The notes: generated from the letters alone by a model not told the origin. Shown: positions 24,175 through 30,656, counted from the stretch's first letter. The stretch: DNA of 36,169 bases from Actinomycetota bacterium (GCA_018268605.1 JAFDWG010000327.1:1-36169), one strand, 5' to 3'. Made by a program: numbers and translations.

Positions 24175-25794
24175 TTGTACGAGTACGACCCATCCAGCTT
24201 CCGCGGCGTCTTCGAGCGCGATCTCGGCTACCTCGCGGGGGTGGCCCGGAACGCGTCGCGCTTCGCCGACCACCTCGCGCTCGCCGAGGCCGAGGGCGGC
24301 CGCGCGTGGACCTACACAGAGCTCTGGCGCGACGTCGAGCGCCTGGCAGGGGCCTTCGGGGAGCGCGGCGTGCGACCGGGGGAGACGGTCGTCTTCCAGC
24401 TCTTCAACGGCCCCGAGTTCGCGCTCTGCTGGCTCGCCGCGATGCGCCTCGGGGCGATCCCGACGCCGATCAACTTCCGCCTCTCGGCCGGGGAATCGGC
24501 GCACGTGATCGACGACTCGCGCCCGGCGGCGTTCATCTTCGACGCCGAGCTCGGCGTCGGGGCACGCGAGGCGATCGCGCTCGCCTCCCACGGCCCCGGC
24601 TGGACCGCCGTCGTCGGCGAGGACTTCGAGGAGCTGCTCGCGGTCGACGCGACCCCGCCGCCGCCCCCCGACCGCGACATCTACGGCGAGACGACCCGGC
24701 TCTACACCTCGGGGACGACGGGGCTGCCGAAGGGCGTCTCGCTGAACGATGCGGTCGAGGTGATGAGCGCCCACGACGTGATCATGCACTTCCCCCTCGC
24801 GCCCGACGACCGCACCCTGAACATGACCCCGTGGTTCCACCGCGGGGGCCTCTACTCGGGCGGGCCGAACCCGGTCTTCTACGTCGGGGCGGCGGCGATC
24901 AGCCTGCGGGCGTTCGATCCGGCGGCGGTGCTCGACCTGGTCTCGGCACGTGGGCTCACCTTCCTGGTCGGCGCCCCGACGAACCTCGCGATGCTGGCCG
25001 CCGAGCAGCGGAGCGCCCCGCGGGACCTCTCCACCCTGCGCGGCATCGTGACGATGGGCGCGCCGCTCGAGCGCGAGGCCTGTCTGCTCTACCAGGAGGT
25101 GCTGACGCCGCGGATCTTCAACGGCTACGGGACCACCGAGTCGTTCTGGAACACCTTCCTGCGCCCGGCCGACCTGCCCGCTCACGCGGGCTCGGCGGGC
25201 CGCGCCTGCACCGACGACGACGTGGTCGTTGCGCGGCCGGGGCCGGGCGAGGGCGACGCGGCGGACCCCGCCGACCCGGTGGCGCGCGACGGCGTGGAGG
25301 TCGGCGAGGTCGTCGTCCGCACCCCGAAGGCGGGTTACGCCTACGTCAACCGGCCCGAGGAGACGGCGGCCCGCTTCCGCGACGGCTGGTTCCACACCGG
25401 CGACCTCGCGACCTGGGACGTCGAGGGCTTCGTGACGATCGTCGGCCGCGGCGACGACATGCTGATCTCCGGTGGCGAGAATGTCCACCCGGTGCAGGTC
25501 GAGGAGGTCCTGAACGAGCACCCGGGGGTGGCGGACTCCTGCGTCGTCGGCCTGCCGGACGATCGCTGGGGCGAGCTGATCGTCGCCTACGTCCTCCCCG
25601 CGAACGACGCGGAAGAGCTGACGGTGGCCGCCCTCGACGCCCACTGCCGCGAGCACCCGATGCTGGCCGACTACAAGCGACCCCGTGCCTACCGCCTCGT
25701 CGCCTCTCTGCCGATGACCGCGACCGGCAAGAAGATGCACTTCCGCGTCCGGGAAGCGGCGATCGCCGACACCGCCCTTTTAACGCGTCCCTGA
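24175..25794 (+). CDS. AMP-binding acyl-CoA synthetase
   Basis: A 539-residue adenylate-forming enzyme that makes acyl-CoA from a carboxylic acid, ATP and CoA. The P-loop-like A3 motif is LYTSGTTGLPKG at about residues 177-188. FNGYGTTE and FHTGDLATWDVEGFVTIVGRGDDML match motifs A5 and A7-A8, and MTATGKKMHFRVRE carries the catalytic C-terminal lysine. The substrate (fatty or aromatic acid) cannot be told. The TTG start at 24175 is preceded by AGGAGG at about 8 nt. It is divergent from the NHL gene across 78 bp that contain a TATTC-GCT-GAATA dyad. Confidence 0.9.
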   Translation: MYEYDPSSFRGVFERDLGYLAGVARNASRFADHLALAEAEGGRAWTYTELWRDVERLAGAFGERGVRPGETVVFQLFNGPEFALCWLAAMRLGAIPTPINFRLSAGESAHVIDDSRPAAFIFDAELGVGAREAIALASHGPGWTAVVGEDFEELLAVDATPPPPPDRDIYGETTRLYTSGTTGLPKGVSLNDAVEVMSAHDVIMHFPLAPDDRTLNMTPWFHRGGLYSGGPNPVFYVGAAAISLRAFDPAAVLDLVSARGLTFLVGAPTNLAMLAAEQRSAPRDLSTLRGIVTMGAPLEREACLLYQEVLTPRIFNGYGTTESFWNTFLRPADLPAHAGSAGRACTDDDVVVARPGPGEGDAADPADPVARDGVEVGEVVVRTPKAGYAYVNRPEETAARFRDGWFHTGDLATWDVEGFVTIVGRGDDMLISGGENVHPVQVEEVLNEHPGVADSCVVGLPDDRWGELIVAYVLPANDAEELTVAALDAHCREHPMLADYKRPRAYRLVASLPMTATGKKMHFRVREAAIADTALLTRP

Positions 25795-25815
25795 GGCGCC
25801 CCCACGGCGCCTCAG
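25791..25815. terminator. Bidirectional hairpin containing both stop codons
   Basis: CTGAGGCGC (25791-25799), a 7-nt loop, GCGCCTCAG (25807-25815): perfect 9-bp arms. The synthetase TGA (25792-25794) pairs with the TCA (25812-25814) that is the TGA of the glycosyltransferase on the other strand. Confidence 0.7.
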
Positions 25816-27020
25816 GCGAGGGCTTCCAGGCGGTCGGCCGCCGTCGCCGCGCCGCCGGTGGACTCGAAGCCGGCCTTGACCCGGGCGGCGCCGGCGTGGC
25901 AGGCGAGCGCCTGGTCGACTGCGGCGGTGAGGCGGGCGGGGGAGAGGCGGCGGCGACCGACGCGCGTCCCACAGCCGGCATGGAGGACGTGGGCGGCGAC
26001 GTCTAGTTGGTCCCGTCCCCAGGGCACGACGCAGACCGGCACCCCGAACGCCAGCGCCTTCTGCGTGATCCCCATGCCGCCGTGGCAGACGACGACGTCG
26101 GCCTGGCGCAGGATCGGCACGTGGGGCAGGAAGCGGGCGACGACCGCGTCGCCGGGATCGCCGAGCGTCGCCGGGTCCACTCCCGCGGTGGTGACGACGA
26201 GGCGGTAACGATCGCGGAGGCCGGCGAGCGCCGCGGCGGCGATCGCGCCGTCGTCCTGGAACTCCGAGGAGCAGCCGACCAGCACCAGGGGCCGATCGTC
26301 GGCCGGGAGGTCTACTGACGTCTCCGCCGCCGGGTCCCAGAGGCTCGGGCCGACCATGACCACGCTCGGCGGCAGGTTGCGCGGGTAGTCGAAGGGCTCG
26401 GCGGTGTAGTAGATCGTCAACGGCGCACGGTGGCGGAACTCGGCGGCACGGGCGAGCGGCGGTAGGCCCGCGGCGCGGCGCCCGGCGTTGACTGCGGGCA
26501 GGCGCGAGCGCCGGTCGAAGCCCGCCCCGAGCAGCCCGAGTGCGCGGTCGCGGAGCGGCCCCAGCGGCGGCCCCAGCGGGCGGACCCCGAGCCCGAACGG
26601 CGTCCCGTCGGCTGCCGGCTCTTCGAGCAGCGACGGCTGGGAGACCGCCCAGCGCAGCCCTTCGCGCTCGGCCAGCGCCTTGGCCCCGAAGGTGGTCGAG
26701 TCGACGATCAATACGTCGGGGCCGACCTCGGCGAGCGCCGCTTCCAGGTCGGGGACCTCGTGCGCGGCGCGGCGGCGCAGGGTGCGGAACGAGCGTTCGC
26801 CTGAGGTGATCTGCACGTGCGCCTCGTGGTCGTCGTGGACGACCGCCTCGATCGCGGGTGAGATCGGCGCCGCCTCGAGCCCCGCCGCGCGCACGCCGTC
26901 GACCGATGCCGCGAGCGTGCGCACGTGGACCTCGGTGCCGCGGCGGTGCAGCTCAAGCAGCGGCCCCATCATCGGGGTGAGGTGGCCGCGGGCGGGGGAG
27001 GTGTAGGCGAGGATCCTCAT
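25812..27020 (-). CDS. GT1-family (MGT-like) glycosyltransferase
   Basis: A 402-residue GT-B enzyme related to UDP-glycosyl, erythromycin-type and macrolide glycosyltransferases. The N-terminus is MRILAYTSPARGHLTPM. The C-terminal nucleotide-sugar domain has RFLPHVPILRQADVVVCHGG and GGMGITQKALAFGVPVCVVPWGRDQ, a variant of the plant/MGT signature. Acceptor unknown; relatives modify antibiotics, sterols or carotenoids. Its ATG overlaps the stop of the upstream tetR gene by 4 bp (ATGA), so the two are one operon under TetR control. This is consistent with an inducible detoxification enzyme, which is inference. Confidence 0.88.
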   Translation of the reverse strand: MRILAYTSPARGHLTPMMGPLLELHRRGTEVHVRTLAASVDGVRAAGLEAAPISPAIEAVVHDDHEAHVQITSGERSFRTLRRRAAHEVPDLEAALAEVGPDVLIVDSTTFGAKALAEREGLRWAVSQPSLLEEPAADGTPFGLGVRPLGPPLGPLRDRALGLLGAGFDRRSRLPAVNAGRRAAGLPPLARAAEFRHRAPLTIYYTAEPFDYPRNLPPSVVMVGPSLWDPAAETSVDLPADDRPLVLVGCSSEFQDDGAIAAAALAGLRDRYRLVVTTAGVDPATLGDPGDAVVARFLPHVPILRQADVVVCHGGMGITQKALAFGVPVCVVPWGRDQLDVAAHVLHAGCGTRVGRRRLSPARLTAAVDQALACHAGAARVKAGFESTGGAATAADRLEALA

Positions 27021-27604
27021 CGGCGCGCTGCCTCCACCATCGCCACCATCGCTTCGCGCGTCGATTCCCTCCCCAGCCCCTCCCGCCTACGCAACAGGTG
27101 CCAGACGTAGACGTCGGTCGCCGTCGCCAGGGCGGCGCGGCGGGCGCGCCGCTCCCCGCGCGGGAGTCCGTCGAGGTCCGGGGCGAAGACCTCCTCGACC
27201 CATTCGTGGTGGGTTTCGGTTCCTCGTTCGGTGACCCGGCGGACGAAGGGCAGCCGGTCGGCGAGCGCGAGCCAGCGCATCACCTCGTCGCCCATCGCCT
27301 CGTAGTGGGAGACGATCGCGCGCACCGCTCCGTCGACGTCGCCGGGCTCCGCGTGGCGGGTCGTCGCAGCGGCCGCGACGCCGGCCGCGATCGCCGCCTC
27401 GAGCAGGCCCTCCTTGGAGCCGAACTGGCGGATCACGGTGCGGGTGCTGACCCCCGCGCGGGCGGCGACGGCGTCGAGCGAGGGGTCGAGCTGCGGGTCG
27501 GCCCGGAAGAGCTCCTGGGCGGCGTCGAGGATCGCCTCCCGCGTCCGTCCGGTCGCGTCGGCCCGCCGCGTCTGCTTGTAGGTGCGCGGGCTGCGCGTCG
27601 TCAT
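27017..27604 (-). CDS. TetR/AcrR family transcriptional regulator
   Basis: A 195-residue repressor. The N-terminal helix-turn-helix is GRTREAILDAAQELF ... SLDAVAARAGVSTRTVIRQFGSKEGLL, a TetR pattern with slightly unusual TVIRQF in place of TLYRHF. The C-terminal ligand domain is helical. I start at ATG 27604: the frame is open further upstream, but those residues are not protein-like and the operator and -10 lie there. It is the first gene of the operon with the glycosyltransferase. The ligand is unknown, perhaps the transferase's acceptor. Confidence 0.9.
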   Translation of the reverse strand: MTTRSPRTYKQTRRADATGRTREAILDAAQELFRADPQLDPSLDAVAARAGVSTRTVIRQFGSKEGLLEAAIAAGVAAAATTRHAEPGDVDGAVRAIVSHYEAMGDEVMRWLALADRLPFVRRVTERGTETHHEWVEEVFAPDLDGLPRGERRARRAALATATDVYVWHLLRRREGLGRESTREAMVAMVEAARR

Positions 27605-27628
27605 TGATGTCACTATAGGTGACATCAA
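27604..27628. promoter_or_regulatory. TetR operator: perfect inverted repeat over the -10 box
   Basis: TTGATGTCAC, spacer TATAG, GTGACATCAA: perfect 10-bp arms that touch the first base of the tetR start codon. The core is TGATGTCAC/GTGACATCA. A repressor bound here would cover the -10 box (27612-27617) and the start site, so autoregulation is the obvious reading. Confidence 0.8.
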
Positions 27629-27639
27629 ATCCCAAGCAA
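27612..27639 (-). promoter_or_regulatory. Leaderless promoter of the tetR-glycosyltransferase operon
   Basis: On the minus strand TTGCTT (27639-27634), a 16-nt spacer and TATAGT (27617-27612), followed by 7 nt and the ATG at 27604. Transcription should start at the A of ATG or within a base of it. No ribosome-binding site exists upstream. Confidence 0.65.
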
Positions 27640-27668
27640 CGGGCGCCCCGGAAGGGCGGGGCCTGGGA

Positions 27669-27878
27669 TCAGGCCGCAGGTTGCTCCGAACGCGTCGCCG
27701 AGGCCTCGCGGAGCATCGCGCGATGCTCCGCGATCTGGGCATCGCGGACAGCCCAGCGCAGCCGCTCGACCAACTGGGCACCCGCGTGTCCTTCGAGGTG
27801 GACCGAGCCCACGCTCTCGCTGTAGATCACCTCGCCGTCGGCCTCGGACGGATCGGTCAGGACCAAGATCTGCGCCAT
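27669..27878 (-). CDS. Small conserved-looking hypothetical protein (69 aa)
   Basis: ATG 27878 has AGGGGAAG 4-5 nt upstream. The protein opens with a short strand (MAQILVLTDPSE), then GEVIYSESVGSVHLEGH and a helix (AGAQLVERLRWAVRDAQIAEHRAML). This looks like a small alpha/beta domain. No signal or membrane helix. I do not recognise a named family. It is on the same strand as, and upstream of, tetR, separated by 64 bp that hold the tetR promoter, so it is a separate unit. Confidence 0.65.
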   Translation of the reverse strand: MAQILVLTDPSEADGEVIYSESVGSVHLEGHAGAQLVERLRWAVRDAQIAEHRAMLREASATRSEQPAA

Positions 27879-27982
27879 CGTCTTCCCCTTTCGTTGACTG
27901 GGGAGCATGCTGGCGCCGTTTTCTTGGATCGAGGTGAAGCGGCGGTAAAAGTACCCGGTCGGGGACCCCCGCCTGCGCCGCG

Positions 27983-28057
27983 CTAGAGCACGCGGCGGGC
28001 GAGCGCGATCACGAGCAGCACGAGGATGATGACGATGAGGATCCAGACGATGGTCAC
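27983..28057 (-). CDS. 24-residue single-helix membrane peptide
   Basis: GTG at 28057 is preceded at 8 nt by a perfect AAGGAGG (28072-28066). The product TIVWILIVIIVLVLLVIALA-type helix (four polar residues only) ends in RRVL: one membrane helix with a basic end, expected N-outside/C-inside. Such tiny hydrophobic peptides are common but usually not annotated. The combination of an ideal Shine-Dalgarno, an exact helix length and an immediate stop supports a real gene. It is 104 bp upstream of the 69-aa gene on the same strand. Function is unknown. Confidence 0.6.
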   Translation of the reverse strand: MTIVWILIVIILVLLVIALARRVL

Positions 28058-28093
28058 GGGCAAGGCCTCCTTCTGACGGGGGTCTTCACGCGC

Positions 28094-28147
28094 CGCGGGT
28101 CGCGGCACGACGAGGTTTCTCTCCTCGGACGCCAAGTCGTACCCGCG
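28094..28147. repeat. Bulged inverted repeat S1
   Basis: CGCGGGT (28094-28100), then ACGAC (28107-28111) and GAGG (28112-28115) pair with CCTC (28123-28126) and the contiguous GTCGTACCCGCG (28136-28147). The stem has a 6-nt bulge on the left side and a 9-nt internal bulge on the right. Confidence 0.5.
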
Positions 28148-28151
28148 CTAT

Positions 28152-28227
28152 CGGGGCACCAAACAGTGGTCCTCGTCCAAACGGGGGTTGCGCCGGCCGC
28201 TCCGGCAGTCCTATGGGCGGTGCCCCG
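28152..28227. repeat. Inverted repeat S2, enclosing a small hairpin
   Basis: CGGGGCACC (28152-28160) pairs perfectly with GGTGCCCCG (28219-28227). Inside, GCCGG (28192-28196) and CCGGC (28202-28206) form a second stem, giving a closed, branched element. Confidence 0.5.
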
Positions 28228-28274
28228 GGCGTCTCATGGAGGTCCTGGCAGGCTGTGACCTCCACGAGACGCCC
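28227..28274. repeat. Inverted repeat S3, 18-bp arms
   Basis: Arms 28227-28244 and 28257-28274 (GGGCGTCTC-A-TGGAGGTC and its complement), loop 12 nt, with one mismatch: A/C on the plus strand, which would be G-U in minus-strand RNA. It shares its first base with the end of S2. Confidence 0.7.
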
Positions 28275-28283
28275 AGGACGGTG

Positions 28284-28327
28284 GGAGTGCGGTGTTCCTC
28301 CGGGGGTTCGTGCGTGAGCGGCCACAC
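28284..28327 (+). repeat. 44-nt dispersed intergenic repeat, copy B
   Basis: 39 of 44 positions match copy A (5287-5330, minus strand), with the 20-base core CTCCGGGGGTTCGTGCGTGA unchanged. Copy A is preceded directly by GGTGCCC. In copy B the same GGTGCCC lies 55 nt further upstream, with hairpin S3 between, as if S3 had been inserted. Confidence 0.7.
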
Positions 28328-28351
28328 ACCGCGGCCGATCCCGAAGGACGC

Positions 28352-28390
28352 GCCGCACATTCGTGCCCTATGGGGGCACCAATGTGCGGC
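28352..28390. repeat. Inverted repeat S4, 17-bp arms
   Basis: Arms 28352-28368 and 28374-28390 (GCCGCACATT-C-GTGCCC and complement), loop TATGG, one central mismatch. The mismatch is C/C on the plus strand and G/G on the minus strand, so it does not point to a strand. Confidence 0.7.
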
Positions 28391-28404
28391 ACGGAGACGG
28401 GCGG

Positions 28405-28439
28405 GGCAGATCCACCCCCTGTAGGGGGGTCAACCTGCC
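28405..28439. repeat. Inverted repeat S5 with internal loop
   Basis: GGCAG (28405-28409) pairs with CTGCC (28435-28439). ACCCCC (28414-28419) pairs with GGGGGT (28425-28430). A symmetric 4-nt internal loop separates the two helices. Confidence 0.5.
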
Positions 28440-28549
28440 GCGCACCTAGGTCGGTGTTGTGCAACACGCACGGAAGCGTGGACTTCGTGGCATCTCCCGC
28501 GCGTCACCCGCGACGGCGTCGCAGTTTCTCCTCACCTCTCATACCCCCG

Positions 28550-28595
28550 CCGTCCCGGCCACGGCCACAGCCTGCCCGGGCCGTGGCCGGGACGG
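28550..28595. repeat. Inverted repeat S6, perfect 16-bp arms
   Basis: CCGTCCCGGCCACGGC (28550-28565), a 14-nt loop, then GCCGTGGCCGGGACGG (28580-28595). It is 70 bp from the stop codon of the minus-strand IPT/PASTA gene and could be that gene's terminator, but no U-tract follows. Confidence 0.7.
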
Positions 28596-28664
28596 CCGTG
28601 CTCGCCGCAGGCCCTTGCGTCCCTTTCCTCGAGCCCCGACCCGCCGAGGCGAGTGATGACCGGA

Positions 28665-29243
28665 CTACCGGACGGTGACGTCGACCCGCGTGCCGGACTC
28701 GTGCCAGGTGCCGGGCCGCGGGCTGACGGCGATCACACGGAGTGCGCCGCTCGCGCTGCCCGCACGCCGTACCTGGCCGGTCTTGCAGCCTGCTTCGGAG
28801 ATCTCGCGGCGCGCCTGACGCACGGTGTGGTCCTTCAACCGTGGGACGTGGCAGCCGATGAAGGCGAAGGTCGCGTTGCTGGTCGCCGCGCCGCCCGCCG
28901 CGGCGACGTGGATCCGGACCTTGGTGCCGCGCGGCACCCGTGGCGTCACCGCGTCGATCACGTTGTCGGATTTCACGTCGAACGATTGCGCCGCGTGGCC
29001 GCCGAAGGAGACGCCGCTGACCCCGGTGAAGCCGCCGCCGCTGATGTGCACGACGGTGCCGCCCGCGATCGTCCCTTCGTGCGGGGAGAAGCCGACGATC
29101 GCCGGGCCCGCGCCGCTGTTGCCGCCCCCGCCGGGGGCGTCCCCGAGGGCCGACACCGCGGCGATCGAGGAGATCGGGAGGAGGGCCGCCACCACGGTGA
29201 GGGTGGCGATCAGGGCACGACGACCGGGCTTTTGCCAGAACAT
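28665..29243 (-). CDS. Secreted IPT/TIG-PASTA domain protein
   Basis: A 192-residue exported protein with a signal peptide (RRALIATLTVVAALLPISSIAAVSA). The IPT/TIG immunoglobulin-like domain (about 48-125) has VGFSPHEGTIAGGTVVHISGGGF and ATFAFIG. The PASTA domain (about 130-192) has CHVPRLKDHTVRQARREISEAGC then KTGQV, ending VSPRPGTWHESGTRVDVTV. The two cysteines in the PASTA part could form a disulfide. PASTA domains bind muropeptides in PknB kinases and PBPs; here it is free of both. ATG at 29243 has AGGGG close upstream. Probably a cell-wall-binding protein. Confidence 0.85.
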   Translation of the reverse strand: MFWQKPGRRALIATLTVVAALLPISSIAAVSALGDAPGGGGNSGAGPAIVGFSPHEGTIAGGTVVHISGGGFTGVSGVSFGGHAAQSFDVKSDNVIDAVTPRVPRGTKVRIHVAAAGGAATSNATFAFIGCHVPRLKDHTVRQARREISEAGCKTGQVRRAGSASGALRVIAVSPRPGTWHESGTRVDVTVR

Positions 29244-29279
29244 GCCCCTATTAACCCACGCCGGGGTGAGGAGATGCGC

Positions 29280-29522
29280 TCAGGTGTAGACGGGCCCGCC
29301 GCACTCGACCAAGGCCGCGTCGCCGCCCGCGTCTTCGACATCCTTGCGGGCGCGTTCCACCGCGTCGTCGCAGTTGTCGGCCTGCACGCGCAGGTGATGG
29401 CGGCGGCGCATGGTGCCTTCTTCGTCGGCGGCGCCCTGGACCCAGTAGAGGCCCTGGGCGGTCAGCTGGTCGACGGTCGACTCGCTGAACTGAGCGCGGA
29501 CGGTGACGTTGTAGAGAGCCAA
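29280..29522 (-). CDS. Small hypothetical protein (80 aa)
   Basis: TTG start at 29522, 9 bp after the stop of the HD-domain gene on the same strand, so it is very likely co-transcribed. The first strand (ALYNVTVRAQF) and later RRHHLRVQADNCDDAVERARKDVED suggest a small alpha/beta fold. Two cysteines (about residues 50 and 74). No signal or membrane helix. I do not recognise the family. Confidence 0.62.
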   Translation of the reverse strand: MALYNVTVRAQFSESTVDQLTAQGLYWVQGAADEEGTMRRRHHLRVQADNCDDAVERARKDVEDAGGDAALVECGGPVYT

Positions 29523-29531
29523 GGCCTGATC

Positions 29532-30137
29532 CTATGCCTCTTCGGCGGCGGCACCGCCGGCCGGTGCGGGCTCGCCGGTCAGGCCGAGCTCCTCGGCGCG
29601 CGGTTCGAGCGCCGCGATCACGAACGCCAGGTGCTCGTCGAAGTCCTCGCCCAGCTCCTCCGCGCCGAGGCGCATGTCCTCGCGGCTGACCGCGGCGGCG
29701 AAGCTCGGCTGCTTCATCTTCTTCTTCACCGATTTCGGCTTCATCCCCGCGATCCCGGTCGGCCGCACCAGCGCCACCGCGGCGATGAAGCCCGTCAGCT
29801 CGTCGACCGCGAAGAGCGTCTTCGACATCCTTGTCGCCCGCGGCACCCCGAGATAGGAAGCGTGCCCGGCGACCGCGTCGATCAGCTCCGGCGGGTAATC
29901 CAGTTCCTCGAACAAGGCGATCGCCACCCGCGGGTGGCCGGTCTCCAGGTCCGGGTGCTTCTCGTAATCGAGATCGTGGAGGATGCCGGTCGCCGCCCAC
30001 AGCTCCGCGTCCTCGCCGTAGCGCTCCGCGTAGGCGCGCATCGCCGCTTCGACCCCGAGTACATGCCGCCGCAGGGATTCGGACTCGGTCCACTCGCAGA
30101 AGAGCTCCCAGGCTTCGTCGCGGCTCGGCGCGGGCAT
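29532..30137 (-). CDS. HD-domain phosphohydrolase family protein
   Basis: A 201-residue protein with the HD metal site: H25 in LRRHVLGVEAAM, H54-D55 in TGILHDLDYEKHPDLETGHP and H-rich AVAGHASYLG. Relatives hydrolyse nucleotides or phosphate monoesters; this subgroup (HDIG-type, 'HD domain-containing protein') has no proven substrate. The start is ATG 30137 because the frame upstream of it is Arg-rich. TAGCCT lies 8 nt upstream, pointing to a leaderless transcript. C-terminal Ala/Pro/Glu tail. The gene reads toward the 80-aa gene and is divergent from the 100-aa membrane protein. Confidence 0.82.
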   Translation of the reverse strand: MPAPSRDEAWELFCEWTESESLRRHVLGVEAAMRAYAERYGEDAELWAATGILHDLDYEKHPDLETGHPRVAIALFEELDYPPELIDAVAGHASYLGVPRATRMSKTLFAVDELTGFIAAVALVRPTGIAGMKPKSVKKKMKQPSFAAAVSREDMRLGAEELGEDFDEHLAFVIAALEPRAEELGLTGEPAPAGGAAAEEA

Positions 30138-30145
30138 CGGGCACC

Positions 30146-30151
30146 AGGCTA
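30146..30151 (-). promoter_or_regulatory. Candidate -10 box of the HD gene
   Basis: TAGCCT on the minus strand fits TAnnnT and ends 8 nt before the ATG at 30137. No Shine-Dalgarno is seen between them. Confidence 0.35.
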
Positions 30152-30178
30152 GCGATCGGTGTCTGCGAGGATTGCCGC

Positions 30179-30481
30179 GTGGACGCGCCACCGACCGCAC
30201 CCGTAGTCGCCACCGGCCTGGTCGGCGGCTACGCGATCGCCCGCTTCAGCGGCCGTCGTGAGCTCGGCGGCATCTTCCTCGCCGCCTGCGGCGTCTGGTC
30301 GGCGCGCCAGTGGAGCCGCAAGGGCGGCCCGCCGCTCGCGGGCGGCCTCGGTCTGACCTACGCCGCCGCCTTCGGCGCCTCGCACCCGCTGGCGAAACGG
30401 ATCGGCGCCTGGCCCTCGGTCGGCGTCGTGACCGCGGTCGCGTCCGGCGCCGCGGCGGCCCTGGCCGACCGCCGCGCCTGA
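30179..30481 (+). CDS. Small membrane protein (100 aa)
   Basis: A 100-residue protein from a GTG at 30179. Gly/Ala-rich hydrophobic segments at about 8-22, 28-40, 53-68 and 80-95 (VATGLVGGYAIARF; GGIFLAACGVW; LAGGLGLTYAAAFGASHP; VGVVTAVASGAAAAL) suggest three or four short helices. The polar turns are basic (WSRKGGPP, AKRIGAW). No family recognised. It is divergent from the HD gene with a 41-bp gap. Confidence 0.6.
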   Translation: MDAPPTAPVVATGLVGGYAIARFSGRRELGGIFLAACGVWSARQWSRKGGPPLAGGLGLTYAAAFGASHPLAKRIGAWPSVGVVTAVASGAAAALADRRA

Positions 30482-30521
30482 GCGCTGTTCCTTTTGGCGC
30501 TGTGGGCGCCATCAAGAACAG

Positions 30522-30656
30522 CTACCGCTGTTCCCACCAGCGGATGATCGCGGGCCAAAAGCGGATCAGGACGATCGCGGCGGCGATTGCGACGAGGACG
30601 ACGATGCCGCCGCCGCGCAGCGCGTGGTGCAGGAGGAGCCTCTGTCCGAGGGCCAT
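30522..30656 (-). CDS. Small single-helix membrane protein (44 aa)
   Basis: ATG 30656 (or the ATG two codons upstream at 30662). The order is a basic N-terminus ([16 protein letters not shown]), one hydrophobic helix ([17 protein letters not shown]) and an aromatic, basic end (IIRWWEQR). No Shine-Dalgarno sequence is visible; a TACGAT box lies close upstream on the minus strand. It fills an otherwise empty gap between two plus-strand genes. Coding status is moderately supported by the clean helix and compact length. Confidence 0.4.
   Translation of the reverse strand: MALGQRLLLHHALRGGGIVVLVAIAAAIVLIRFWPAIIRWWEQR

Larger units (their letters stand above)
28086..28600. ncRNA. Candidate large structured RNA or repeat array (no protein gene)
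   Basis: Between the micropeptide and the IPT/PASTA gene lie about 600 bp without a credible protein gene. Short open frames on both strands are rich in Arg/Pro and lack ribosome sites. The region holds a series of long inverted repeats, several abutting each other (28094-28147, 28152-28227, 28227-28274, 28352-28390, 28405-28439, 28550-28595), plus copy B of the 44-nt repeat. It could be a structured RNA or a cluster of palindromic elements. The strand is open: one mismatch in the second long stem becomes G-U only on the minus strand. Confidence 0.4.

Noticed and set aside
24097-25740. Very long minus-strand open frame (about 1,200 codons) that includes the NHL gene
   Set aside because: The first 545 codons are antisense to the acyl-CoA synthetase and have shadow composition. 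The real start is the TTG at 24096 with its ribosome site and signal peptide.
27605-27781. N-terminal extension of the TetR reading frame
   Set aside because: The added residues are Arg/Pro-rich, and the -10 box and operator lie inside, so the ATG at 27604 is the start.
28281-28330. Peptide match SRTNPRR(S/N)TALP between the two repeat copies as evidence of a coding repeat
   Set aside because: Differences fall at all codon positions, neither reading has a sensible start, and the match is better explained at the DNA or RNA level.
28405-28439. C-rich hairpin as a 6C RNA
   Set aside because: The 6C motif needs two hairpins with C-rich loops; here the C run pairs with a G run in one stem.
28086-28678. 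Several overlapping open frames of 65-128 codons on both strands in the structured region
   Set aside because: None has a ribosome site or protein-like composition; all are by-products of GC-rich palindromes.
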